A DNA stretch of 64,000 nucleotides, from the NCBI GenBank assembly GCA_030272585.1, contig BSYQ01000007.1:2112001-2176000 (forward strand). The letters are read 5' to 3'. Made by a program: the position numbers and the translations under genes. This stretch comes from Bryopsis sp. KO-2023 (taxonomy: Eukaryota > Chlorophyta > Ulvophyceae > Bryopsidales > Bryopsidaceae). Below the pieces are notes generated by a model, which saw nothing but the letters and a program-made list of their open reading frames with translations, ran no database searches and was not told the DNA's origin. Shown piece by piece: positions 12,011 through 22,438 of this stretch; within the stretch, counting starts at the first letter, position 1; every line of letters begins with the position of its first letter.

Positions 12011-12896
12011 ATGCCCGAAACGACCGAGATCTTTGGACAACGTCCCGTCTACCATTACTTCAACTTGCCCCATGTCATAGCGCGAGGTGGCACGCTCAGA
12101 CTGTTCTTGTACTTGCATGGGGTTGAGTTTGATGAAGGCCCCAAAATCGACTTGTCAGACTGGGCTGTGGAGAAGAAAAAGTTGATGGATTCTGGTGTGA
12201 ATCCTGCTGGACACCTGCCCTACCTGGAGGTCGGGGAAAGGAAATTGACCGGCCACGTAACAATCATGAGATATGTGGAGAGAAAGGTGAGGGGGTGTTT
12301 TGGGGTTGATGGATGGAGCTAGCCGCAACAACAGCCTTGATTCATTCTTAGTAATTTTAATGATCGTACATAATGAATATATATGATACCTCATCTTGGT
12401 AAAAAACATGGATGTGGGGACCAAACAGTTGGATCGAAAGAAGCATATTAGTTTTGTGGTCATTGTGGTGGCGTTGATAATTGACGACACGATAATTGAT
12501 GGCTGGGTTATGTCATGTCTGTAGCTGGGATTATATGGGCAAGATCCAGAGAGCGATTTCACTGTGGATGAGGTTGCCGATGAGTACACCACCTGGAGGG
12601 CCAGCTGGGCGGATGCAGCCTTCGGCGGCAGCGAGGAAGTAGCTGAGAAATACAAAACAACCCGGGATGCCCAGTACAAGATTTTTGAATGCTATTATGC
12701 AAGGAGGAGCAACAAAGCGACCCCTTTTTTGCTGGGTGGCGATAAGCCCAGGTTCGCTGATGTCGTGATGTTTGCCATCATGCATGATGATCAGACTATC
12801 TATGGGGAGTGGGACTACAGTGACTATCCTTGCCTTGAAGCATTGTTTACAACAATGAAGGGCTTGCCAGTCACCTCCAAGGTTTTACCAAAGTAG
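12011..12896 (+). CDS. glutathione S-transferase, sigma-like
   Basis: Two exons, 12011-12286 and 12525-12896 (phase 0), 215 residues, the usual GST length. The N-terminal thioredoxin-like half has VYHYFNLPHVIARGGTLRLF, with a Tyr where sigma-class enzymes carry their glutathione-activating Tyr, followed by GHLPYLEVGE, the cis-Pro glutathione-binding segment, and TIMRYVERK. The usual Gln-Ser of that site reads Gly-His here. The all-alpha C-terminal half includes PFLLGGDKPRFADVVMF, the conserved N-capping and Asp-containing core. It probably conjugates or isomerises electrophilic or lipid peroxide substrates in the cytosol; no transit peptide is visible from this start. The class is a guess from the N-terminal wording. 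Confidence 0.8.
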
Positions 12897-13999
12897 TTGA
12901 CCGGGAAGGTGATTCAGAGAGTTGAAGGATGCGCTTGGATTATCATGGGTGTTTTTTTGTGGTGTTTTGTATCATTTTCTACGTCCTGTTTTGGACACTT
13001 TTCAAACTTTTAGTTTCAATTGAAACGGGGGGATCTATTGGGGGGGTTGGTTTGAGCATACTTGTTTTGACGACCAGGGTGGTCAAGGGTTCAATTAATC
13101 ATCTTTCTTCTGTCTTTTGTCATTCTGCAATGACACTTGTGTCCCTGTGTGATGCAAAGGAGTTGGCACTGTTTTTCCTGTGTGTGAAATTGCTGTTTAC
13201 AATACAACCCAGCAAGGTGATGTAAGAAGAACCAGCCCTGAGGGGTGTCCATTCTCACTATCCTTTAAAGAGAAAGAAAGGGAAGCACCACAGAATCCAT
13301 GACAGACCAGAATACTATACATAAGCTGTTCCAAACCTTGTCTCCAAAAGTGAAATGCACAACAAAACCAAATTGTCAGAATCGTGCTCCCAGTTGCATT
13401 TTTCCCATTGGATGTTGGTCCCCCAGAACTTGGGATTGCTTTCATTTTCCAACGCCATTGGTCATGCAATCAAATATCTGAGGGAGTGGAGGCTGTGTAG
13501 GAATCTCTCTGAGCATCCTCCAGCCCAGTCCTTCATGCTGAAAAAATTCATTTTTTTTTCACTGTGGAGGTGAAAAATCCCTTGCACTCGGCACATTTGA
13601 ACTTGATGAGCAATACATTTTGCAAAGAAACAAAACATACGAAGAATATTTCTCTTTCTGCATTTTTTGTATTTTCCTTCTTGGAGCAGTCCTACCAACG
13701 AGGCACTATGTCTGATCAAAATCCTCGTTACAAAAAAGCAACCAGTTTACAACCTCCCTCCCCCCCCCCCAAAAAAAGCAACAGACCAAAAATCATCGTC
13801 CATAGAATAATAAAAATAAAAACACCCTCCCACACTCATATTCTCCTACAAATTTCATCTTCTCTCCATTTCCCCCAGACTCTAAAACCTAATCAAAATC
13901 TTTCCCATGGTTTTCGATTTGAGAAATTTCACATTTCTTTCTATTTTGCTGCTTATTTTTTACATTGCGACAGAAAAAGTTCCATCATCGACCGGATTT
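12897..13999. other. convergent 3' region, GST / LHCB7-like gene
   Basis: This is spacer between the 3' ends of the GST gene (+) and the antenna gene (-). I see no gene. A C run followed by an A run at about 13761-13777 reads T then G on the strand of the antenna gene, as in other tracts of this window. Confidence 0.5.
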
Positions 14000-15022
14000 T
14001 CAGCCGATAATTTCCCCTGCTGGCCGCATGACATACGTGAACACATTGTTTTCCACGGGGTCGTGCATGAAATCGAGAAGGTTATCCACTGGGCTTCTCC
14101 GCGTCACCAGGGCTTGGGTGTAGAACCCCAACCATGCGATCATCGCCAACCTCCCGTTCTTGACCTCTTTCACTTTGGCGTCCTCGAAAAACTCAGCGTC
14201 GTTGGATAGCCCCATCGGATCGAACAAGAAACTACCAGGGTAGTTCGCGTCGCCCGGAAGATGCCAACCCACAGGATCCAGCGCGTCGATCCCGCACGCC
14301 CTGGCGTACTCCGGCCCCAGCATCAGCAAGACTTGACAGAACGCAATCACAGCTGCTCCTTGAGCGCCAGCGATCCTCAGTCCCTCGATCCCGAGGTAGT
14401 TCAGATCCTCCCCGCCGAGCTTAGCACCGCCGACTTTCCACCAGACGGCCTCGGGGAAAGTAGTGACGCCTGTGCGGTTCAAGACGTCAGGAACGAACAC
14501 CCCCAAAGCCGCCAGCATAGCCCAACGCCCGTGCAGTAACTCCAATTCGTAATACTTTTCAAAGTTGGCGGGGTCTTTGCCCAACCGAAGAATATCAAAA
14601 CCATAGTCACCAGGAACCTCGCCCTTCAAGTACTCGGGATAATCCACACCCAGTGGCCCCAGCCACTTCGGACGACTTTCCCCATACCAACGAGATCTGT
14701 TTCTGACATCACGTCGCGCCCGCTCGGCTCGAACAGCATCCTTCCCAAGATCTTTTTTCCGTTCCTTCAAGTCTTCAAACACCTGTTTCCCGAAGTCGCT
14801 ATCCGCAAACGCTTGCACAGCCAGGAACGGGACAGCGGAAAACGTCAAAACGCCTGCTAAGCCTTGCCAACCTGAGCGCGCGACTGTGGGATTGGGGCCC
14901 CTCGACGACGACGCGCTTCCTCCAACTAGCGAGGGGAGTTGGGATGTCGTGAACGGTGCAGTTTTACAGGGCACGCCTGTCGGCGAGTGAGCCCATTGCG
15001 TCGTCCAGCACCCCAAGGGCAT
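14000..15022 (-). CDS. LHCB7: chlorophyll a/b-binding antenna protein, LHCB7-like
   Basis: Single exon, 340 residues, from the first ATG in an open frame that extends further upstream. The LHC fold is clear: RPKWLGPLGVDYPEYL and GEVPGDYGFD before helix B; ELELLHGRWAMLAALG (helix B, Glu-Arg pair); a middle helix with CQVLLMLGPEYAR; and KVKEVKNGRLAMIAWLGF (helix A). The segment LDPVGWHLPGDANYPGSFLFDPMGL and the wording around it resemble plant LHCB7 and the CP26/CP29 group more than trimeric LHCII. It binds chlorophyll a/b and carotenoid in the thylakoid membrane as a minor photosystem II-type antenna. The N-terminal ~95 residues are long: a transit-like part, then a hydrophobic stretch (GLAGVLTFSAVPFLAVQAFA) ending in an A-x-A-like site, then a highly charged linker. 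The LHC family is certain, the LHCB7 assignment moderate. Confidence 0.8.
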   Translation of the reverse strand: MPLGCWTTQWAHSPTGVPCKTAPFTTSQLPSLVGGSASSSRGPNPTVARSGWQGLAGVLTFSAVPFLAVQAFADSDFGKQVFEDLKERKKDLGKDAVRAERARRDVRNRSRWYGESRPKWLGPLGVDYPEYLKGEVPGDYGFDILRLGKDPANFEKYYELELLHGRWAMLAALGVFVPDVLNRTGVTTFPEAVWWKVGGAKLGGEDLNYLGIEGLRIAGAQGAAVIAFCQVLLMLGPEYARACGIDALDPVGWHLPGDANYPGSFLFDPMGLSNDAEFFEDAKVKEVKNGRLAMIAWLGFYTQALVTRRSPVDNLLDFMHDPVENNVFTYVMRPAGEIIG

Positions 15023-15882
15023 CACGGAGGAAACCAAACGCCACCAAAAGCGGCCAGCAACAAATCCGATTTCCGATTGCACAATCTGGTGATACACTGG
15101 ATACACTGGATACGGCGTCGTACGAATCCTATCCGTGAACTGGTTCTGACAGTGAACATCACATTTCCAAGTTTGACGAGGCGTGAGTGTTTTTGTTTTT
15201 GAGGGGGATGCTGCACCGAAAGCTTCCACACAAAGAGTTGTACCCCACCAAAGAGCCCTGAAAGAAAACAACAAAAGCCCCAAAACAGGTAAAAGCAACC
15301 GAATTCAGAAACTCCAATTTTTACTTTATTTCTTTGAAGAATTATTTGAGGAAAATTTGGAAAAAAATCCAGAGGTCGCACATGATCTTGATTTCAGGCA
15401 TCTAGATTTCCTTGGGCTCAACCCAACTAAATCAAACAGGGTGCGTGTTTGGGTTCACATGAAAATAAAACCACAGTTTATAAAGAGATTATATTTTCTA
15501 CAGAAACTGCATTGTCCTCTTCTCTTGCCCACCCCCTGCTTTTTCAAGCAAAAACCATCTAGAGACTAGAGAAAATCTCAGAAGGTTGGTCAGACTTTGT
15601 GGCACCATGAAAATCTTCTTACAGTGCCATTGTTTTTTCGGCAGATTTTTCCAACACACGCAACAGTCCACTTCTCTGCCAACAATGCAGACATCCGAAA
15701 CCACTTCCCCATCACAAAATGACCCACTACTGAAAACTTGAGCTACAGGTCTGTAAATTTCCCCTACAAAACTTGCTGGATATTATCCAATGTACAGAAT
15801 CTAATTAAACAAAAAAAAACACATTCAAGATGATCAACACTAATCATATATCAAAAATTCAACGGTCACAAAAAACCGGAAG
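15023..15882. other. intergenic region
   Basis: It lies between the start of the antenna gene and the stop of the ankyrin gene, both on the minus strand. No gene is supported. It should hold the antenna gene's promoter and the ankyrin gene's 3' UTR. Confidence 0.5.
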
Positions 15883-17169
15883 CTACGTGTCTTCCGCATC
15901 GAGCCATGCAGTCAAGGGATAGGCCAGCCTGGAAATGATTTCACGGCATTGATCCATGCCAATCATTCCAAAGCTGCAGCCCTTGGAGTCGTCCAGACTG
16001 TGACTGGCCACACACATCACCAAATCTTTACAAACTTCCTTGAATTCTGATGGGAAGTGTTTGTGGATTTCTGGGGTCCACGTAGGGTGCTCCAATGCCA
16101 GTCTGACCAGCTGACTCGAGCATAAGCTGGCTGCGGAATGCTCGAATGGGGAACGGCAGTCCACCATCTCACCACACTCTTGTCCTTGCACCAGCTTCGC
16201 CCAGCCCTTACCCTGGGCCTTGACAGACACCCAGTGAATTCGTGAGTGGCTGTGTAATATATCATTACAGCAACATGACCCATATCCTTCACAGGTTATG
16301 CACGGTGCTGTGTGGAAAATGTGGATCCCCTCACCGTTGTGTCAGCCCCAGCAGCTACCAGCACCTCCACACATTTCACATGGCCCTGAAACGAGCAAGC
16401 AAAGTGGTGAAAACTTCATATCTCCCCACTTTTAAAGGGATCACCCCACACACAATTATTTATTTGTTTTTCAAACCTTCTGGGATGCAACTGGTGGGTT
16501 GAGGGGCTGTGGAGGTCAATATGTTCGCTGACGATAAGCACATTTGTATAGGGATTCTAACTTTTATTATTTATCTGAGCTTTCCGGATCCTTTCGAATT
16601 CACTGCATATCTGGGATCTGTGCTCGACCAGCCTGATCACATCAAAACGAAATGCGACGGAGAACTACCGATATGGGGTTGAACCCAGGTCCCAAATGCC
16701 AACAGAAGATATAGGAAACGTACCTTTTGACAGGCCCAATGGAGAGGTGTTCGTCGCATGCCACCCTGATCAGTAGAAAAGCAAATCCTCTTTCAATCAG
16801 CTTTCCATACCCTTCCATCTCAGTGAATTTTACAAAATATCTTCCCTGAGAAAATAACAGACCATGGATTTCTCTTTCCAGGGCCTCCATATCGAACGCT
16901 TTTGATGTCGTATGACGTCTCGTCGCTCATATATGACGACTGTCGGAATGCCCACGTACGTAGTCGAGCGCGTTCACGTCAGCTCCCCTCTCCACGAGAG
17001 CTTTCAAAAGAGAAAGTCGACCATCTTTCGCGGCAATGTGAATCAAGCACGTTTGGAACACGCTTCTAACGTCCACGGCCAGGTCGGACTCGAGATACTC
17101 GATCACGCTCTCAACGTCCCCGACGCTCGCGGCGTTGAACGCTCTCTGTGTCAGCGCGGTTTTGTCCAT
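15883..17169 (-). CDS. small ankyrin-repeat protein
   Basis: Four exons on the minus strand: 17169-16960, 16765-16724, 16385-16335, 16218-15883; all junctions are phase 0, 211-212 residues. Start MDKTALTQRAF. Ankyrin repeats follow: DVESVIEYLESDLAVDVRS, then CLIHIAAKDGRLSLLKALVE with RGADVNALDY, then RRTPLHWACQKGHVKCVEVL with AAGADTT. Two repeats are split by unusually small exons of 42 and 51 nt, and exon boundaries fall inside the repeat unit. The C-terminal ~90 residues are not ankyrin; they contain PEIHKHFPSEFKEVCKDL and end IISRLAYPLTAWLDAEDT, similar to tails I recall on short algal ankyrin proteins with an F-box-like helix. Likely a protein-protein adaptor; partner unknown. It is transcribed divergently from the next gene, 439 bp apart. 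Confidence 0.75.
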
Positions 17170-17608
17170 CAACGAGGGGGGGGGGTGGGGGCGAGTCTTC
17201 CAGAAAAAAAAAAACAGAAAGGGAAGTGGTACCAACGGATAGAGAGATTTCGTCAGGAGTGATACGACCACTTTCGAAAAAGCGTCGCGGGGGAGGCCGC
17301 GTCAGCATGCATTGGGTATGGTTGGTTGGACGCGCGCAGCTGGACGCTGCTTGCTATACAAAACGATCATTTTTTGACGTCCCGATCGAACGTAGGCCCG
17401 AGGGACGTTCTAACTGGACAACGGTGCAGCTCTTTTGACTTTATTTCCTTCGAGACAAAGAGAAGGGGGGGAGATCGACAACGCAGAGCACCGTTACGAT
17501 TCCATTTCGCTGTCATTTTTTTTTTGCTTCCAGACCAGATTGTGTGGATTTTTCTCTCCCTTCTCCTCCCTGAGAAACGAGCACTGTAATTTTCGAGTGG
17601 CGACAAAC
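17170..17608. promoter_or_regulatory. divergent promoter region
   Basis: The start codons of the ankyrin gene (-) and an unknown gene (+) face away from each other across 439 bp, so both 5' UTRs and promoters must share this stretch. Open frames run through parts of it but lack family features. No TATA-like element or defined operator is clear. Confidence 0.4.
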
Positions 17609-18118
17609 ATGGAGGATATCGAATTGAAAGGGAAGATGCCGTGCGAGCCAGACGCTCGGGAGAGCCCCAGACGATTGCTGGACGTTATCGAACAGACGAG
17701 CGAAAAAATGCGGCATGAGCTCGTGAGAAGATTGGACGGCCAGCGGGAAATGCTGTTGGAAATCAGAATGGGGTATCTTAAAACCAAGAGGTCTTTCGAT
17801 AGGCTCAAAGCGGGGACGTGCGATCGAACGTTCAGCGCCAAGGGCTCCAAGGGGTTCTTCGGGCGGAAGCACCACCACAGAAAACGTCGATCGTTGTCCG
17901 GTGAGGTGCGGGTCGACGACATGGATGATTGGATTCCGAAAGAGGACTGGGACGATAACACGCCCTTGACTGTGGAAGAATCGGTATCGTCGAGCGAGGA
18001 GAACCAGGCCAACGAGTGCGATAAATCCGATAAGAAAAATGACAGCGTTCGTGGCGGCGGTGTGGTTCTGAAGCTTGATCTTACGAGGGTGAATCCACCA
18101 CCGCAGCAACATGCGTGA
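17609..18118 (+). CDS. hypothetical protein with charged helical segment
   Basis: Single exon, 169 residues, ATG in good context (aaacATGG). I do not recognise a family. Residues ~25-70 (RRLLDVIEQTSEKMRHELV onward) are charged and helix-forming, possibly a short coiled coil. A basic patch follows (GRKHHHRKRRSL), then an acidic segment (DDMDDWIPKEDWDDN) and a Ser/Glu/Lys-rich tail ending in KLDLTRVNPPPQQ. The opposite strand is also open across most of this gene, but this frame is preferred for its ATG context, regular amphipathic segment and clean stop. No signal or transit peptide is seen. The basic patch could serve nuclear import. It is divergent from the ankyrin gene. Confidence 0.5.
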   Translation: MEDIELKGKMPCEPDARESPRRLLDVIEQTSEKMRHELVRRLDGQREMLLEIRMGYLKTKRSFDRLKAGTCDRTFSAKGSKGFFGRKHHHRKRRSLSGEVRVDDMDDWIPKEDWDDNTPLTVEESVSSSEENQANECDKSDKKNDSVRGGGVVLKLDLTRVNPPPQQHA

Positions 18119-19400
18119 ATCGGGGAGAGCTCCGCCAAAACAAAAAGGAAAGAGCTTCAAAAAAACTGTCCAGCATTTCTATCTGTGCATTTGTTCGTTT
18201 GTTCGTTTGTTTTGTCGACATTATCTGTATTGATTTCAAAATTTGGTTAGGCCCCATGTCTGCTTTTTTTATTTGCTGTTTTTAAGAATTTGGGGGAGGG
18301 GAAGGGGGGATTCGATACCATTCATATCAAGGAAGGCATTCTTTCGCTGCGTGTTCCGCTGGCGTGGGATTTTTTTTTTTTTCATTTGCTTTTTTCATTT
18401 TCAGACTCTGCGCTGGAGCAACACATTCGGAAATACATTCGTGGAAAAAACAAAAAACACTGGGCGCCGCCAGTTTTGTGTGAGTTGATTGATTGAATTC
18501 GCGTGGTGGCAGCCTTGTACAAATAGGGGGGAGCTGTGGCGATAGAATTTGCACAAGGATTGTTCATTGTGAAAGGGACCAGGGCGCTGGGGCGCTTGTG
18601 TGGTGAACTGCAATTCCAGCCTAGATTCGTGTTTTGGGGACGACCGACCACAATATTCCATTCCATTACTGTAACAGGGACTCTTCTGTCTTTCGCAAAG
18701 CGCCGCCTTTGGAAACTTGAATGAGGCGATCAAGTAACACGCGCAAGGAAACCGCCCCCTGCCCTCAACAGGCGAGCAGACGCTGATTCAACTCAATTGG
18801 ACGTATGCTCTTCTGTGGAAGAATTTAGCAATACGATAAACACCAAAGAGGGAAAAACAAAGCAAAACAACAAAACAAATCGAGTAAAGACAAATCTTAT
18901 TTCTAAAAAATAACCATCGGCCCAATCATAGTCCCCTCCCAAATTCGAGTTCACAATCTAGAAAACCTCGTCCAAATCGACCTTTTACCCCTTTTTTCGT
19001 TTTTTTTTTTTTTTGAATATTGGTTGCTCCTGGCCTTTCTCAATGAGCAAATTTCTCCTTGAAAAGAAAAGAAAGTCAAACCAAACTTTTGAACACTCCA
19101 CAGAAAAGGCAGGGAAAGGCACAACCCCACAAGTCCACAAACTATTGAAGCACCTCTACATTTACAAAACAAACCAATGTCCGATTCGATAATGCTCCAC
19201 CTCATCAAACAGGGAAAAAAAAGTGAGAAGCAAGCTGAGTACTACCGGTTCCGAAACTATGCTATGCTGTCACTACCTCTTCTTTTCTTTTTCAGGGTCA
19301 TTTTTTTTTCTACATTTCTGTCGCCCCCTGCCCCCCTGCCCCCCCCCCTTTTTGTTTTTTTGGGACTTTCCCCAAATTCACATTTTCTCGCTTCCGTCTT
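18119..19400. other. convergent 3' region
   Basis: It separates the 3' ends of the unknown gene (+) and the TLC gene (-). It has T runs at about 18370 and 19003 and a C run followed by T at about 19340. No gene is supported. Confidence 0.5.
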
Positions 19401-21688
19401 TTATCCTTCTTTGATATTTTTTTCTTTCAACGGGTTTTTCCCTAGCAAAAGACTGAGCGCGATTCTGACCATTTTGCTGAACCACCAATAGTTCAAGCCG
19501 TTCAGCACCAGGGACATCAATCTGAATTCCCAGAGCAATAAAGATGAAATTCTGGCCTCCGGGGAGCCCATGTAGGAACTGCTCCGGATGAAATATGTTA
19601 GGGTGACATCTGCAATGCAAACATTGTTTTTGGATTTCGCTCAATCCTATTCGACCAGTTCCGTCGAAAAAAAATCGTAGATATGAAATGCTGAAGGACA
19701 GGATATGTGACAAGCTGCAAGGCTGGTTGAAGATAAATGATCTTCTGTTCGCTGTTTCAGCAACAGAATTTCCATATTGAAACCAAAGAAAAAATAGCAC
19801 AATGTCTGATAACAGCGAAACACTTACATGTCCCCAAGCATATCCGGCACAAAAAGAACGAGAAGATCATCAAGAATCCATTGATGACGTACAGCTTGGA
19901 TTCACCCAATCCCATTTTGTGCAAAATCCATCTGAATTGCGTGAAGGGGGTGCTGCATTCCCAGAGAAGAAACGCGCAACCTGGAATACACTCCAACCAA
20001 TTAAAAAACGACGGGATCATGCAGCCCCAATCGCTTGTTGATTGCTGCTCACATTTCATTCTTCTTTTCAAAGAGAGGAGTAAGGTTTCACTCAGTTCAA
20101 ATTCCATTTGCATGAGATTTCTATGGCTGGCCGAAGTAACCTACAGCCGAGCTTCGCCCGTCGAAATTGAGATGGCGCTACCTCAATGACTGACAAGTTC
20201 ACTCACCGTACAGGTGCAAATTCCCTGTCAGGATCACATAGTTGTAGAAGATTCCACACAAGAGTCCATGCAGAACGAAGGGGAATCCATCTTCTCGAAC
20301 GCGGGCTACGCAAACCAGAAAATCCCAAGCGAAGAATCCGGCCGACACGATCAACACGAACTGCGACATGGGCGAAACGGAATGGAACGGATCCCTCCAC
20401 ATCGCTTTATCGGTCAGCACCACCAGAGCCAGCCCAACCTTGCTTTCAGAACCACAACAGAAATGGAGAGACAAACCAAACAAGTCAGCTATTTTTTCAG
20501 CCATTTTCAGGCAGGCATCCACACATGCGATTTTTTGTTTTTTGTTTTCTGAACCTCTAAAATCTAGTAATGATCGGGTCCTTTTTGGATAACTGGGTAG
20601 GTTTCGAGCGACCAAAATGGAAAAGATACAATGAACAATAACGAAAACAAACCAATGGGTCCATTATTGAGTTCGCAATAACAGCGGAGTGGCAAAAAAA
20701 TGCCCCTGTAATATGATTGATCTCATTCCAGGAAGCACTTACTGCCAGCACCATTTCCAAATTGAGCAAAATATCGATCGATATCCTTGTTTTTTTTTTA
20801 TTTATATTATTAAATACATTTATATTATTATTTATTATACATTTTTTTATTTTATTATTGTTATTTTCTTAATTGGTGCGGATTGATTGTTTAGAGGGGG
20901 ACCGCCACAGTCACACCTGCAAGGTGTTATGCACGAACCCCACGATTCGAATGATCAATCCACTGACGAGGGTGTTTAGCTTGTCAGGGCCGACTTTCCT
21001 TCTGCTTGAGAAAATCCGCTCCTGCATGGCCCGGATTTGAGGGGTCCCCAAAACCCACTGAATCAGAAAGAAACACAGACCTAGGAAACGAAACCAACCA
21101 TGCAGAGGTAAATCAACCAAACTCTGAGCAAAGACTGGTTTGTTCAGAAAATACAAGAAAATAGAACACACACACGCGCAACCCCCCAATTAATTTGCTT
21201 ATCATTTCTTGTTGTGAATATGTGTTTAAACACTGCAATAATTTGTGCAAAATCGAGTGTCTGTGGCAGATTCGAATCTTCGTTCAAAATATATGAAATG
21301 AGAAGTTTTATTTCAATGCTGACCAATTTTCCCACAACATGAAAGTAAGTTCTACAGCCCATCATAAAGCCGCACTAAAGTTTGATCCAAGAACCCAAGG
21401 TTAAGTCATTGCTTTAGTCAGCCAATGCCATGCAAAACCTCCATAAGAATTCTTTCGAGGGGTTTCTTCCAACAGAGAAAAAAAACAACGATTTCTTTAT
21501 TCAATTCGATGATCTTTGAAAACCCCCTCCATTTCTAAACTGTTTTAATATTGCTTGAATGAGTTGCACAAAATATGTGAATCAATCTTGAAAAAAAACG
21601 ATCCTCAATTAGGCGAAAAACATTGAAACTCACATGACAGGCACGAAGCAAGAGTGGCCTCCCACGGCGAACTCGCTAAGAGCTCCAT
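19401..21688 (-). CDS. TLC-domain (TRAM/LAG1/CLN8) membrane protein
   Basis: Five exons on the minus strand: 21688-21634, 21080-20917, 20438-20207, 19980-19828, 19609-19401; phases 1, 0, 1, 1; 270 residues. Start MELLASSPWEATLASCLS. Several hydrophobic helices are visible: CLCFFLIQWVLG; VGLALVVLTDK; MSQFVLIVSAGFFAWDFLVC; FPFVLHGLLCGIFYNYVIL; YVINGFLMIFSFFLCRICLG; and a last one around LNGLNYWWFSKMVRIALSLL. The order and wording (DP..SVSP.SQ..L..S.G.F.WDF, then CSTPFTQFRW, then NGLNYWWF) match the TLC family of TMEM56/TLCD4 type rather than ceramide synthase; the double-His motif of LAG1 is absent. It is likely an ER or endomembrane protein of lipid metabolism or membrane composition. Exon 3's acceptor is AAG, the least certain junction. 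Confidence 0.78.
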
Positions 21689-22438
21689 GGACTCCCGAAA
21701 CCCAAAACCAACTCCACCAACTGCTCAAGACTCGACAAACTTGGGGCAAATTCTGAACTTTCCCCAGCTGCGTGTCAAACGAGAGGGTTTTCCTGTGTTT
21801 TCCCAGGCTGTTTTTTCCACTCCCTAAAACTAAGGGGCGAACAAGAGGGGTGGAATACGGGCCAGCCTGCACTCGTCGGGTGAAACGTTGGTCGAAAATG
21901 GGTGGAATACACTTGGACAGGTAAAACCGAGTTTTCAAAGAAAATCGCGTGGTGTTGAATACCGTGTGCATTGTTTGTAAAGACACATCAGAAAATTTGT
22001 GATGGCCGTCGATCGCGCGAATGTTTGGATCCTGTGAAAACAATGAGTGATGGATTGCTCTGCATGCAGATTTTTGATTTTGATGGGAAGTATCATTCAC
22101 AGGAAAGGTTAGCATTGTGGCTGCCCAACAGCGAAAGTAGGTCATTCTTCTCTTGTTTTTCTTGTAGGGATTTCGAGCGAAAACGAAGAAGCTGCTCATG
22201 GTTGCAATGTTACACACCACATAAATTTACATCCCACAAGAACCCATGTCCCTAACGACCGATCGATCCTGCACAACCTGATATTTCTGGTCTCTGCTGT
22301 TTCATTTCCCCCTCAAAATCTGAGTTATTTCTTTCTTTTATCCACATTTCCCTCAACAAATTCATCCCCCCCCCCTCCTCCTCCCCCCACAGACAAGTCA
22401 TTCCACTAAATCCGTTTTTAATAGGAGACCCTTTTCGA
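21689..22438. other. intergenic region between tandem minus-strand genes
   Basis: It lies between the TLC gene start and the VPS50 stop. It contains pyrimidine-rich sequence, including a C-rich run at about 22368-22391. I see no gene. It should contain the TLC gene promoter and the VPS50 3' UTR. Confidence 0.45.

Noticed and set aside
17494..18160. Two long minus-strand frames opposite the unknown gene at 17609-18118
   Set aside because: They cross the 3' end of the plus gene, have no good start context and are Ser/Pro- or Phe-rich without motifs. The plus frame is better, though not proven.
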